This document shows, piece after piece, positions 7,516-14,477 of a stretch of 15,639 bases of DNA. The translations under genes and the position numbers were made by a program. The stretch is from Austwickia sp039812465. GTDB lineage: Bacteria > Actinomycetota > Actinomycetes > Actinomycetales > Dermatophilaceae. Each line of letters opens with the position of its first letter. The first letter of the stretch is position 1. The stretch is taken from NCBI GenBank assembly GCA_039812465.1, contig JBDIAS010000072.1, forward strand, positions 1-15,639. Direction: 5' to 3'. The notes beneath the pieces are model-generated. The model was not told the DNA's origin, did no database searches, and worked only from the letters and a program-made list of their open reading frames with translations.

Positions 7516-7536
7516 CCGGGCCGTCCGGCGGCCCGG
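7516..7536 (+). terminator. GC-rich hairpin after dinB
   Basis: ccgggccg and cggcccgg form an 8-bp stem with a 5-nt loop, starting 8 bp after the dinB stop. There is no clear T-tract, as is common for actinobacterial terminators. It marks a likely end of the dnaE2-dinB transcript. Confidence 0.5.
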
Positions 7537-7862
7537 CGCGCCGACCCGCGATACGAGTCCTCAGGGGCACCCCGCGATGCGCGTGGACGGTCCGCGGGCG
7601 GGCTCGTTTCGTTCAGCGCGTCCACAGGTTGAAGTAGGATGCCACTCCCGCTGGCCTGACCAGGCATTGCGGACCTATCCTTGAGGCAACCGTTGCCGAT
7701 TGGACGGTGCGGGCACTGCGCGCGATTCTCGGACGTTATCTTCTCTGATCGGGTCTTCCTCGTGGACCGGCTCGGGGTCCGGACCACGGCCAAGCCTGTT
7801 TATCCTGGTGTTGCAGGGGAAATAACGTCCACGGGGCCGCCTGATGTGCGTAGGAGGAGATC
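7537..7862. other. Intergenic region before the DUF3040 gene
   Basis: About 325 bp with no convincing gene; a TTG-started frame from 7681 overlaps the DUF3040 gene in another phase and looks non-coding. TATCCT occurs at 7676-7681 and 7801-7806 and could serve as a -10 element, but I find no good -35 partner. GGTCCGGACC (about 7777-7786) is a 10-bp palindrome. The DUF3040 promoter is presumably here. Confidence 0.4.
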
Positions 7863-8273
7863 ATGCCGCTGTCGGAGCACGAGCAGAAGCTGCTCGACCA
7901 GATGGAGCGCGCCCTCTACGCGGAGGATCCTGGGTTCGCCACCCAGATGAAGGGGGCCGCGAGCCGAGCGTCGCGCGGACACCTGGCGCTGGGCGTGCTC
8001 GCCGTCATCGTGGGGCTCGTCGTCGTGCTTCTCGGTGTCAACCTGGCGAGCATCCCGGTCGGAGTGGTCGGCTTCCTGGTCATGCTCGGCGGCGTCGTCT
8101 GGGCGCTCTCCCCGACGCGCGGGAAGCGTCAGGAGGGCTCCGCGACGGGCGGGCCCGCCAAGTCGTCCAAGCCTGGCAAGGGTGCCAAGCGTTCGAGGAA
8201 CCGCCAGAACTCCGGCTCGTTCATGCAGCGGATGGAACAGCGCTGGGAGAAGCGCCGCCACCAAGGCCTCTGA
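7863..8273 (+). CDS. DUF3040 small membrane protein
   Basis: A 136-residue protein beginning MPLSEHEQKLLDQMERALYAEDPGFA, the hallmark of DUF3040, an actinobacterial family of unknown function. Two adjacent hydrophobic segments (about 40-58 and 64-82) predict a helical-hairpin membrane anchor. The remaining C-terminal half is very basic (GKRQEG...SKPGKGAKRSRNR), suggesting contact with nucleic acid or acidic lipids; this last point is inference. GGAGGAGA ends 2 nt before the ATG, with GGAGG at good spacing. It stands alone between the dinB terminator and a convergent minus-strand pair. Confidence 0.9.
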   Translation: MPLSEHEQKLLDQMERALYAEDPGFATQMKGAASRASRGHLALGVLAVIVGLVVVLLGVNLASIPVGVVGFLVMLGGVVWALSPTRGKRQEGSATGGPAKSSKPGKGAKRSRNRQNSGSFMQRMEQRWEKRRHQGL

Positions 8274-8389
8274 CTCCACCCACTTCTGACTCACCTCGGC
8301 TCTGACCCACCTCGGTCTTGGAGCCGACCGCAGCCGACCGTCGGTCTACGCTCCGGCAGGCGCATCGCGGGCACGCCAACGGACTACGA

Positions 8390-8421
8390 AAGGCCCCGCG
8401 GATCAATCCACGCGAGGCCTT
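8390..8421. terminator. Hairpin terminator between convergent genes
   Basis: aaggccccgcg and cgcgaggcctt form an 11-position stem with a single C-A mismatch and a 10-nt loop. The stem lies between the ends of the DUF3040 (plus) and DUF456 (minus) genes. The A/T pairs at its base are suited to bidirectional termination. The rest of the 246-bp gap holds no gene. Imperfect repeats of a ctgac-cacct type sit at 8273-8320. Confidence 0.75.
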
Positions 8422-8519
8422 CCGGTCTGTCACGCCCCTGCCCGACCCTGTGGGTCGTCGAGAAGGGGCGAAGGGGGGTTCCGCACGTCTGCAACTCCGT
8501 ACGTCTGCCGTTTCCGTCG

Positions 8520-9011
8520 TCAGGTCAGGAGCCGCCAAACTCCGGCCGCCCACACAGCGGCGATCACGGTGGCAGTGGTCAGCTCGATGCCGAAACTCAT
8601 CGCGGCGGCCTTGAGCACCGAGACCGCCGAGGGCCAGGCCGCGCGCACGTCGCGCAACCGCAGCACCTCGGCGAGGACCACCCCGAGGGCGAAACCGAGC
8701 AGCAGCCCGGCGACGGGGATCGCGAAGAATCCGACGACTGCGCCGGCCGCTCCGAGGATCATGGTGCGGCGGGGGACACCGGCCCGCTCGAGATGGCGGC
8801 CGGGGATGAGGTACTGCGTCGTCCACCCCACGCCCGCGAGAACGACGCTGACGCCCAGCACCGACCAGCCCACCGGGTCCTGGGCAACGAACGCCCACGC
8901 TGCGATGGCGGCGACGATCAGGATCAGGCCTGGCAGGACCGGCACGATGATGCCGACTAAGCCGACAAGGATCGCGGCGCCCGCCAGAAGGCTCGCGAGC
9001 TCCACGCTCAC
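8520..9011 (-). CDS. DUF456 family integral membrane protein
   Basis: A 163-residue, strongly hydrophobic protein with about four to five membrane segments. The start LLAGAAILVGLVGIIVPVLPGLILI and the glycine-rich middle GAAGAVVGFFAIPVAGLLLGFALGVVLAEV are typical of DUF456, whose function is not established. A final helix (ATVIAAVWAAGVW) closes the protein. The GTG start has no Shine-Dalgarno on its own strand and lies 7 bp after the stop of the DUF7455 gene, so it is probably translated by coupling from that gene. Confidence 0.85.
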   Translation of the reverse strand: MSVELASLLAGAAILVGLVGIIVPVLPGLILIVAAIAAWAFVAQDPVGWSVLGVSVVLAGVGWTTQYLIPGRHLERAGVPRRTMILGAAGAVVGFFAIPVAGLLLGFALGVVLAEVLRLRDVRAAWPSAVSVLKAAAMSFGIELTTATVIAAVWAAGVWRLLT

Positions 9012-9018
9012 GGGAGGA

Positions 9019-9231
9019 TCAGGCCCGCGTGTCGCTGGTTTCGATCAGCCGTTCGGTCTCGTCCTGGATGTCCACGGCCACGTCGCTGAGCCGGGGCATG
9101 TGTTGCCGCGCATGGTGAGCGCAGAAGAGAAGCTCACCCCCCGAAGCCAGGCGGGCACGCACGTAGGCTTGGGCGCCGCAACGGTCACAGCGGTCCGCCG
9201 CGCTCAAAGTCGTCGCGAGTGCAGAAGCCAC
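9019..9231 (-). CDS. DUF7455 small zinc-ribbon-like protein
   Basis: A 70-residue protein containing DRCDRCGAQAYVRA...GGELLFCAHHARQH: a CxxC pair followed by a C-x-HH cluster, suggesting one bound zinc ion. I recognise it as the small actinobacterial family now called DUF7455; its function is unknown. The longer open frame back to 9489 has unconvincing composition, whereas GTG at 9231 has AAGGA 4 nt upstream within GAGAGGAAGG. On the minus strand TTGACT at 9303-9308 could be a -35 element, but I see no good -10. It probably forms a two-gene operon with the DUF456 gene. Confidence 0.85.
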   Translation of the reverse strand: MASALATTLSAADRCDRCGAQAYVRARLASGGELLFCAHHARQHMPRLSDVAVDIQDETERLIETSDTRA

Positions 9232-9435
9232 GTCATCCTTCCTCTCACCACAACGGGACGACGCCCCCGAGTGGGACGTCTGGTCCGTGCTCTCCTGACA
9301 ACAGTCAAGCACGCAGGGGTGTTCCCTGGCGACGGCACGCCGTTCTTCCGGGCGCTCGAGGCGCTCGGCTGCCATCTCCCCATCGGCCAGTGCCGCGGGC
9401 ACCGGAGCGATCCGTACCGCCGTTGCCCGACATAT

Positions 9436-9515
9436 CCGTGGGGTGACGCACGTCGAGGAGGGCCGACCCACCCGTACGAGGTGAGCCATCCCCCCCGACG
9501 TGCGTCACCCCACGG
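9436..9515. repeat. Perfect 20-bp inverted repeat around a 40-bp centre
   Basis: The left arm at 9436-9455 (ccgtggggtgacgcacgtcg) is exactly the reverse complement of the right arm at 9496-9515. The 40-bp centre is only weakly self-complementary. The element lies in the 412-bp gap between the glyA stop and the DUF7455 start. It has no T-run, and its loop is larger than that of a normal terminator. It could be a palindromic intergenic element, a MITE-like remnant or a binding site. No gene is seen elsewhere in this gap. Confidence 0.9.
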
Positions 9516-9566
9516 TGACGTCAACCAGCGGTGATGCGCCCCGCGGTGTCGCCGCCGCGTTGCCTT

Positions 9567-9614
9567 CCCGAGTCGCTGGTCGCGTGGCCTGCCCGAGTCG
9601 CTGGTCGCGTGGCC
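9567..9614. repeat. Direct tandem repeat, period 25 bp
   Basis: The 23-bp core beginning cccgagtcgctggtcgcg occurs at 9567-9589 and again at 9592-9614, giving a 25-bp period. It lies just beyond the 3' end of glyA and may be part of the region where the glyA transcript ends. Confidence 0.9.
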
Positions 9615-9643
9615 CGCCGCGCCTCGCGGGAGCGCCGGTTTGA

Positions 9644-11122
9644 TCAGCCCAGATCGACCGTCGGGTAGAGCGGGAACGGGGCCAGCAGCTCCGCCGCCGC
9701 CGAAGAGACCCGCTGCGCCACGCCGTCCTCCATGACGAAGCGCGCCTTGGACGGGCCGCCGTTCGGGGCACTCCCCGGCGTGGTCGAGGTGAACACCTGC
9801 ACCATGAGGTCCGCGATGCGGCCCATCTCGTCGGTCCCAAGCCCGCGGGTCGTCAGCGCGGGCGTGCCGACGCGGATGCCCGAGGTGAACCAGGCGCCGT
9901 TGGGGTCCGACGGGATCGAGTTGCGGTTCGTGACGATCCCGGAGTCCAGGAGCGCGCCCTCGGCCTGCCGGCCGGTGAGCCCGAACGTGGTGACGTCGAT
10001 CAGCACGATGTGGTTGTCGGTGCCGCCGGTGACGAGGCGGGCCCCGCGCCGCAGCAGCCCCTCGGCGAGCGCGCGGGAGTTGTCCACGATCCGCTGCGCG
10101 TAGTCCGCGAAGTCGGGGCGGCGGGCCTCGGCCAGCGCCACCGCCTTGGCCGCCATGATGTGGGACAGCGGGCCGCCGAGGACCATCGGGCACCCGCGGT
10201 CCACGTGCTCAGCGAGCTCGGGCTGACACAGCACGATCCCGCCGCGCGGGCCGCGCAGGGACTTGTGCGTCGTCGAGGTGACGATCTGGGCGTGCGGGAT
10301 CGGGTCGTAGTTGCCGGTCATGACCTTGCCGGCCACGAGCCCGGCGAAGTGCGCCATGTCGACCATCAGGGTCGCGCCGACCTCGTCGGCGATCTCGCGC
10401 ATGGCGGCGAAGTCGATGAGGCGGGGGTAGGCCGAGTAGCCGGCCACGATGATCAGCGGCTTGACGGCGCGGACCTGCTCGCGCACCTGGGCGTAGTCCA
10501 GCAGCCCGGTCTGCGGGTCGGTCCCGTACGAGCTCTGGTCGAACATCTTGCCCGAGATGTTGGGCCGGTAGCCGTGCGTCAGGTGTCCACCGGCGTCCAA
10601 GGACATACCCATGAGGCGCTGATTGCCGAGCTCGCCGCGCAGCTGGGCCCAGTCGGCGTCGGAGAGGTCGTTGACGTTCTTCACGCCGGCCTTCTCCAGG
10701 GCCGGGGACTGAACGCGCTGGGCGAGGATCGCCCAGTAGGCCACCAGGTTGGCGTCGATCCCGGAGTGCGGCTGCACGTAGGCGTGCGGGGCGCCGAAGA
10801 GTTCGCGGGCGTGCTCCGACGCGACGTCCTCGACGGTGTCGACGTTGCGGCAGCCGGCGTAGAAGCGGTGCCCGGAGGTGCCCTCCGCGTACTTGTCGCT
10901 CAGCCAGTTGCCCATCGCGAGCAGCACGGTCGGGGAGGCGTAGTTTTCCGAGGCGATCAGCTTCAGCGAGGCGCGCTGGTCGGCCAGCTCGCCGACGATC
11001 GCGTCGGCGATCCGCGGCTCGACGTCCCGGACGAGCTCGATGCTGCTGCGGAACGCCAGCGACTCGGCGTTGGGGGCGGACGCCGTGGCTGCGGCGTCGG
11101 ACGGGGTGGAAACGGTGCTCAT
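9644..11122 (-). CDS. glyA: Serine hydroxymethyltransferase (long actinobacterial form)
   Basis: A 492-residue cytosolic PLP enzyme that interconverts serine plus tetrahydrofolate with glycine plus 5,10-methylene-THF, supplying one-carbon units for purines and thymidylate. Landmarks include SENYASPTVL, GHRFYAGCRNVD, QPHSGIDANL, GGHLTHGYRPNISGK, VDMAHFAGLVAG, STTHKSLRGPRGG with the PLP lysine K287, and TSGIRVGTPALTTRG. It is longer than the roughly 420-residue E. coli type because of an extra N-terminal segment and an insertion of about 30 residues (QSPALEKAGVKNVNDLSDADWAQLRGE) before the substrate-site GHLTHG. GAGGAGG lies 4 nt upstream of the ATG. It is divergent from parE and preceded by a ZTP-riboswitch-like leader, which fits its folate/purine role. 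Confidence 0.95.
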   Translation of the reverse strand: MSTVSTPSDAAATASAPNAESLAFRSSIELVRDVEPRIADAIVGELADQRASLKLIASENYASPTVLLAMGNWLSDKYAEGTSGHRFYAGCRNVDTVEDVASEHARELFGAPHAYVQPHSGIDANLVAYWAILAQRVQSPALEKAGVKNVNDLSDADWAQLRGELGNQRLMGMSLDAGGHLTHGYRPNISGKMFDQSSYGTDPQTGLLDYAQVREQVRAVKPLIIVAGYSAYPRLIDFAAMREIADEVGATLMVDMAHFAGLVAGKVMTGNYDPIPHAQIVTSTTHKSLRGPRGGIVLCQPELAEHVDRGCPMVLGGPLSHIMAAKAVALAEARRPDFADYAQRIVDNSRALAEGLLRRGARLVTGGTDNHIVLIDVTTFGLTGRQAEGALLDSGIVTNRNSIPSDPNGAWFTSGIRVGTPALTTRGLGTDEMGRIADLMVQVFTSTTPGSAPNGGPSKARFVMEDGVAQRVSSAAAELLAPFPLYPTVDLG

Positions 11123-11147
11123 GGGGCCTCCTCATCGCGCGGGGAAC

Positions 11148-11280
11148 GGCCCAGGCGCGCGACCGGTGAACAGGGGATATCGGCAGTGACATCCGGTGGC
11201 GGGAAGCAGCACCGCAGCGGCTTCCCGCGGAGCCGCTCCCCGATGGTGATCCATCTCGAACGCGCCAGTCACGGCCCGCG
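11148..11280 (-). promoter_or_regulatory. ZTP (pfl-type) riboswitch in the glyA leader
   Basis: Read on the minus strand, the leader has GGGCCGUGACUGGCGCG (from 11277), a GAUGG-AUCA-CCAUC hairpin, then CGGGGAGCGGCUC, matching the conserved pfl/ZTP core (GGGUCGUGACUGGCG, a GUGG/CCAC hairpin, GGGGAGCG). GGGCCG pairs with CGGCUC as the outer helix. The second conserved part, GCGCGCCUGGG, lies at about 11150-11161, as in CCGCCUGGGCA. The variable linker holds a 9-bp hairpin, GCGGGAAGC/GCTTCCCGC (11199-11228). ZTP riboswitches sense the folate-stress signal ZTP/ZMP and commonly switch on glyA. Assigned by eye, not by a covariance model. Confidence 0.88.
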
Positions 11281-11283
11281 GTC

Positions 11284-11289
11284 AGGGTA
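11284..11289 (-). promoter_or_regulatory. Possible -10 element of glyA
   Basis: TACCCT on the minus strand fits TAnnnT and would place the transcription start at or just before the first conserved G of the riboswitch. No convincing -35 hexamer lies at the expected distance, so this is tentative. Confidence 0.35.
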
Positions 11290-11361
11290 ACAGCGGCTGC
11301 CAGGACCCGGCGCGCGGGGTCCGGCGGGCGCGCCGGGCCATGCAGGTCGACGCGGGACGGA

Positions 11362-11388
11362 TACGCTGGCCCGGCCCGGTCGGGCCGG
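11362..11388 (+). promoter_or_regulatory. Possible parE -10 element with adjacent palindrome
   Basis: TACGCT at 11362-11367 fits TAnnnT. It is followed immediately by ccggcccg-gt-cgggccgg (11371-11388), an 8-bp dyad that would sit at the predicted transcription start. That position suits an operator or a 5' stem protecting the transcript. No clear -35 element is seen, and such GC palindromes arise easily in this genome. Confidence 0.35.
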
Positions 11389-11430
11389 CGAATACTCGCC
11401 GGTGGCCGGCTCGGCGAGGGAGGGAACGGC

Positions 11431-13554
11431 GTGAGCGCGAGCGACGCGGGCGCGTACAGCGCGCGGCACCTGCAGGTGCTGGAGGGTTTGGAGGCGGTGC
11501 GCAAGCGCCCCGGTATGTACGTCGGGTCGACCGACGAGCGGGGCCTGATGCATTGCCTGTGGGAGATCATCGACAACGCCGTGGACGAGGCGCTGGGCGG
11601 GCACTGCTCACACATCGAGGTGACGCTGCACGCGGACTCCTCGGTCGAGGTGCGCGACGACGGCCGGGGGATCCCCGTCGACGCGGAGCCGCGCACCGGA
11701 CTGTCCGGGGTCGAGGTGGTCTTCACCAAGCTGCACGCGGGCGGCAAGTTCGGCGGAGGGACGTACGCCGCCTCGGGGGGCCTGCACGGCGTCGGCGCCT
11801 CAGTGGTCAACGCCCTGTCCGAGCGCCTCGACGTGGAGGTGGACCGGGGCGGCAAGGTCCACGCGATGAGCTTCCACCGGGGCGAACCGGGCGTCTTCAC
11901 GGACTCCGGTGGCGCCCCGAGCGCCGACGCCCCGTTCACCCCGTACACCGAGCGCAGCGAGCTGCGCGTGGTCGGCAAGGCGAAACGCGGGGTCACCGGT
12001 ACCCGGATCCGCTACTGGGCGGACCGGCAGATCTTCCTGCCCAGCGCGCGGTTCTCCTATCCCGAGCTGGTCGACCGGGCGCGCCAGACGAGCTTCCTCG
12101 TCCCCGGGTTGGAGATCCGGATCCGTGACGAGCGGGGTTTGCCCGGCACGCCGGGTGAGGACGGCCCGCACGAGGAGGTCTTCAAGCACTCCGGGGGGAT
12201 CAGCGAGTTCACGGAGTACCTGGCCGACGACCCGGCCGTCACCGACGTGTGGCGGCTGCAGGGCGCCGGGGAGTTCACCGAGCGGGTGCCGGTCCTGGAC
12301 GCCCACGGTCACATGACGCCCACGGACGTCGAGCGGACCTGCGAGGTGGACGTTGCCGTGCGGTGGGGAACCGGGTACGAGACGCGGGCCGAGGCGTTCG
12401 TGAACATCATCCACACGCACAAAGGCGGAACCCACGTCTCGGGCTTCGAGCAGGCGCTGCTGAAGGTCTTCCGAAAGCAGCTGGAGGCCAACGCGCGCCG
12501 GCTGAAGGTGGGGGGCGACAAGGTGGACAAGGACGACGTGCTGGCGGGGATGACCGCCGTCGTCACGGTCCGTCTGGCCGAGCCGCAGTTCGAGGGCCAG
12601 ACCAAGGAGGTGCTGGGCACTCACGCCGTACGGGGGATCGTGGCGCGGGTTGTCGAGCAGGAGCTGACGGCCCGGCTGACCGCGACCCGGCGCGACGACA
12701 AGGCGCAGGCGTCGGCGCTGCTGGAGAAGGTCGTCGCGGAGATGAAGTCGCGGATCAGCGCGCGGACCCACAAGGAGAATCAGCGGCGCAAGAACGCCCT
12801 CGAATCCTCCACGTTGCCGCCGAAGCTGGCCGACTGCCGCAGCACGGACGTGGAACGCAGCGAGCTGTTCATCGTGGAGGGCGATAGCGCGCTGGGCACG
12901 GCCAAGCTCGCCCGCGACTCCGACTTCCAGGCGTTGCTGCCGATCCGCGGCAAGATCCTCAACGTGCAGAAGGCGTCGGTGGGGGACATGCTGCGCAACG
13001 CGGAGTGCGCCGCCATCATCCAGGTGGTCGGCGCCGGCGTGGGGCGTTCCTTCGATGTGGACGCGGCCCGTTACGGCAAGGTGATTCTGATGACGGATGC
13101 GGATGTGGACGGGGCGCATATCCGTACGCTGCTTCTGACGCTTTTTTTCCGTTATATGCGTCCGCTGGTGGAGGCTGGTCGGGTGTTTGCGGCGGTGCCG
13201 CCGTTGCACCGGATCGAGGTCGTGAACCCGGGGTCCAAGAAGAACGAGTTGATTTATACGTACAACGAGGCGCAGATGCGGGCGACGATGGCGCGGCTGC
13301 GCAAGAACGGTCGCAGCGTGAAGGAGCCGCAGCGCTACAAGGGTCTGGGGGAGATGGACGCGCACCAGCTGGCCGAGACGACGATGGACATCCGGCACCG
13401 AACGTTGCGCCGGGTGCGGTTGTCCGACGCCGAGGACGCCGCCGCGGCTGCGGATCGGGTGTTCGACCTGTTGATGGGCAGCGAGGTGGCGCCGCGCAAG
13501 GACTTCATCGTCGAGCGCGCCCACACCCTTGACCGGGAGCGCATCGACGCCTGA
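11431..13554 (+). CDS. parE: DNA topoisomerase IV subunit B / second gyrase-like B subunit
   Basis: A 707-residue type IIA topoisomerase ATPase subunit that pairs with ParC to decatenate and relax DNA. Visible parts are the GHKL ATPase (EIIDNAVDEAL; DDGRGIP; GGLHGVGASVVNALS), the transducer domain with QTKEVLGTH, and the TOPRIM domain with EGDSA (E483) and DADVDG (D556, D558). The conserved tail YKGLGEMDAHQL precedes MDIRHRTLRRV. GRSFDVDAARYGKVILMTDADVDGAHIRTL is of ParE/GyrB2 type rather than classical GyrB. The GTG start follows GGGAGGGAA by about 5 nt. Codons at roughly 13050-13270 are unusually A/T-ending compared with the rest of the gene, and this same stretch is duplicated in a broken copy downstream. 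No parC is in the window. Confidence 0.93.
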   Translation: MSASDAGAYSARHLQVLEGLEAVRKRPGMYVGSTDERGLMHCLWEIIDNAVDEALGGHCSHIEVTLHADSSVEVRDDGRGIPVDAEPRTGLSGVEVVFTKLHAGGKFGGGTYAASGGLHGVGASVVNALSERLDVEVDRGGKVHAMSFHRGEPGVFTDSGGAPSADAPFTPYTERSELRVVGKAKRGVTGTRIRYWADRQIFLPSARFSYPELVDRARQTSFLVPGLEIRIRDERGLPGTPGEDGPHEEVFKHSGGISEFTEYLADDPAVTDVWRLQGAGEFTERVPVLDAHGHMTPTDVERTCEVDVAVRWGTGYETRAEAFVNIIHTHKGGTHVSGFEQALLKVFRKQLEANARRLKVGGDKVDKDDVLAGMTAVVTVRLAEPQFEGQTKEVLGTHAVRGIVARVVEQELTARLTATRRDDKAQASALLEKVVAEMKSRISARTHKENQRRKNALESSTLPPKLADCRSTDVERSELFIVEGDSALGTAKLARDSDFQALLPIRGKILNVQKASVGDMLRNAECAAIIQVVGAGVGRSFDVDAARYGKVILMTDADVDGAHIRTLLLTLFFRYMRPLVEAGRVFAAVPPLHRIEVVNPGSKKNELIYTYNEAQMRATMARLRKNGRSVKEPQRYKGLGEMDAHQLAETTMDIRHRTLRRVRLSDAEDAAAAADRVFDLLMGSEVAPRKDFIVERAHTLDRERIDA

Positions 13555-13658
13555 AGCGCACGACGGCTGTGTGGTACGACACCGGACTGGTAGGACGCCG
13601 GCTCGTACGGCACCGTCGCTAGCCGGCTGGTGGCGATCGGCAGCCCAAGCGTCAGAAC

Positions 13659-13734
13659 GCTGAGCGCTCAGCTATGACGGAGGCGGTGTTGTCGGTGGGG
13701 CGACCCTGACCCCGCGCCTATCGTTGAGCGCTCA
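13659..13734. promoter_or_regulatory. Pair of TGAGCGCTCA palindromes
   Basis: A perfect 14-bp palindrome, gctgagcgctcagc, lies at 13659-13672. The same 10-bp core TGAGCGCTCA recurs at 13725-13734, 64 bp away. The gap between parE and vapC (13555-13833) contains no gene I can support. Repeated perfect palindromes of this kind resemble operators of TetR-like repressors. No such regulator is present here, so they may be relics of a lost gene or sites for a distant protein. Confidence 0.55.
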
Positions 13735-13833
13735 GCCACGTGCCGCGATGGCGGCGAACGGGTAGCGCGAGGGCACCGCCATCCTCGATCGATTTCTTCA
13801 TCACCGAGGCCCTTCGGCGCAGACCAGGCAGGG

Positions 13834-14241
13834 TCATGCCTTCCAGGGGTCGATGACGACGAGTCCGCAGCCGTCGAAGTCCGCGACGTTGCGGGTGGCG
13901 AGCGGCAGCTCGTGGACACGGCACACGGCCGCGATCATGGCGTCCATCGTCGGGCGCGGCCGGCCCGGCTCGGACGACAGCTCCCCGTAGACGTCCGCCG
14001 CCGCGCGATCGAAGGGCACGATGCCGCCCAACCCCTCGGCGAGGGCCTCCAGGTGCCGCCGCAAGGCGTCGCGGCGACGGCCCTCCGGGAGGAGGCGGAC
14101 GCCGCGGGTCAGCTCTGCCCAGCAGGGGGCGGGCAGGAACAGATCTCGCGAATCGTGATCCCGCACCCAACGCAAGACCTCGGGGCAGGCATGGGGCTTC
14201 GTGAGTTCGGAGATGACGTTGGTGTCGAGGGCGACTCTCAC
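13834..14241 (-). CDS. vapC: PIN-domain toxin of VapC/FitB type
   Basis: A 135-residue PIN-fold ribonuclease toxin. MRVALDTNVISEL gives the first metal-binding acid D6; AELTRG gives E43; MDAMIAAV gives D100; and LATRNVADFDG gives N118/D121. These acids coordinate Mg2+ for RNA cleavage. The C-terminal VIDPW and the YGEL...G spacing are like Neisseria FitB. The GTG start overlaps the antitoxin stop by 4 nt (ACGTGA), so the two are translationally coupled. An extension back to 14310 would only run through the antitoxin gene in another frame. All four acidic residues are present, so the toxin looks active. The target RNA is unknown. Confidence 0.9.
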   Translation of the reverse strand: MRVALDTNVISELTKPHACPEVLRWVRDHDSRDLFLPAPCWAELTRGVRLLPEGRRRDALRRHLEALAEGLGGIVPFDRAAADVYGELSSEPGRPRPTMDAMIAAVCRVHELPLATRNVADFDGCGLVVIDPWKA

Positions 14242-14477
14242 GTGAAGAGCTCCCGGGGAGCGTCGTGCGTACGGACGGGCGAGGGGAGCTCGAGGCCGTC
14301 CTCTCGACACGCACCGTGGAACTCCACCAGGACATTGGGGACGTCAAGATCCACTCGGACAGCGTCGCCGAGGATCTGCCGGACCTCGGCCTCCATCGAG
14401 CGGCCATTGTTCCGCGCGCGCCGGCCCAAGGCGCGGCGCACCCCCTCGTCGAGTCCTCGCACCGTAATCGTCGCCAC
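14238..14477 (-). CDS. vapB: Ribbon-helix-helix antitoxin of VapB/FitA type
   Basis: A 79-residue antitoxin. The N-terminal MATITVRGLDEGVRRALGRRARNNGRSMEAEVRQIL is a ribbon-helix-helix DNA-binding domain of FitA type, and the C-terminal part should wrap the toxin. GTG at 14477 was chosen because a repeated GGAGGAGGAGG lies upstream and the family starts at this point; the longer frame to 14651 reads through the parE remnant. It precedes and overlaps vapC. The ribosome-binding site lies between two TGCTAGCA palindromes, indicating self-repression by the antitoxin or the complex. Confidence 0.88.
   Translation of the reverse strand: MATITVRGLDEGVRRALGRRARNNGRSMEAEVRQILGDAVRVDLDVPNVLVEFHGACREDGLELPSPVRTHDAPRELFT

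Noticed and set aside
7681..7950. TTG-started frame before the DUF3040 gene
   Set aside because: No ribosome-binding site is present. Its second half overlaps DUF3040 out of frame, and the translation resembles no family I know.
9232..9489. Longer DUF7455 protein starting at 9489
   Set aside because: The extra residues have no family resemblance and cross the 20-bp inverted repeat. GTG at 9231 has a proper ribosome-binding site.
9436..9515. Inverted repeat read as a CRISPR repeat or an intact IS end pair
   Set aside because: Only one pair is present, with no spacer series. There is no transposase gene between or beside the arms.
13555..13833. Small protein in the gap after parE (frame 13668-13919, minus)
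   Set aside because: Serine/arginine/proline-rich shadow that overlaps the end of vapC out of frame. No start signal is seen.
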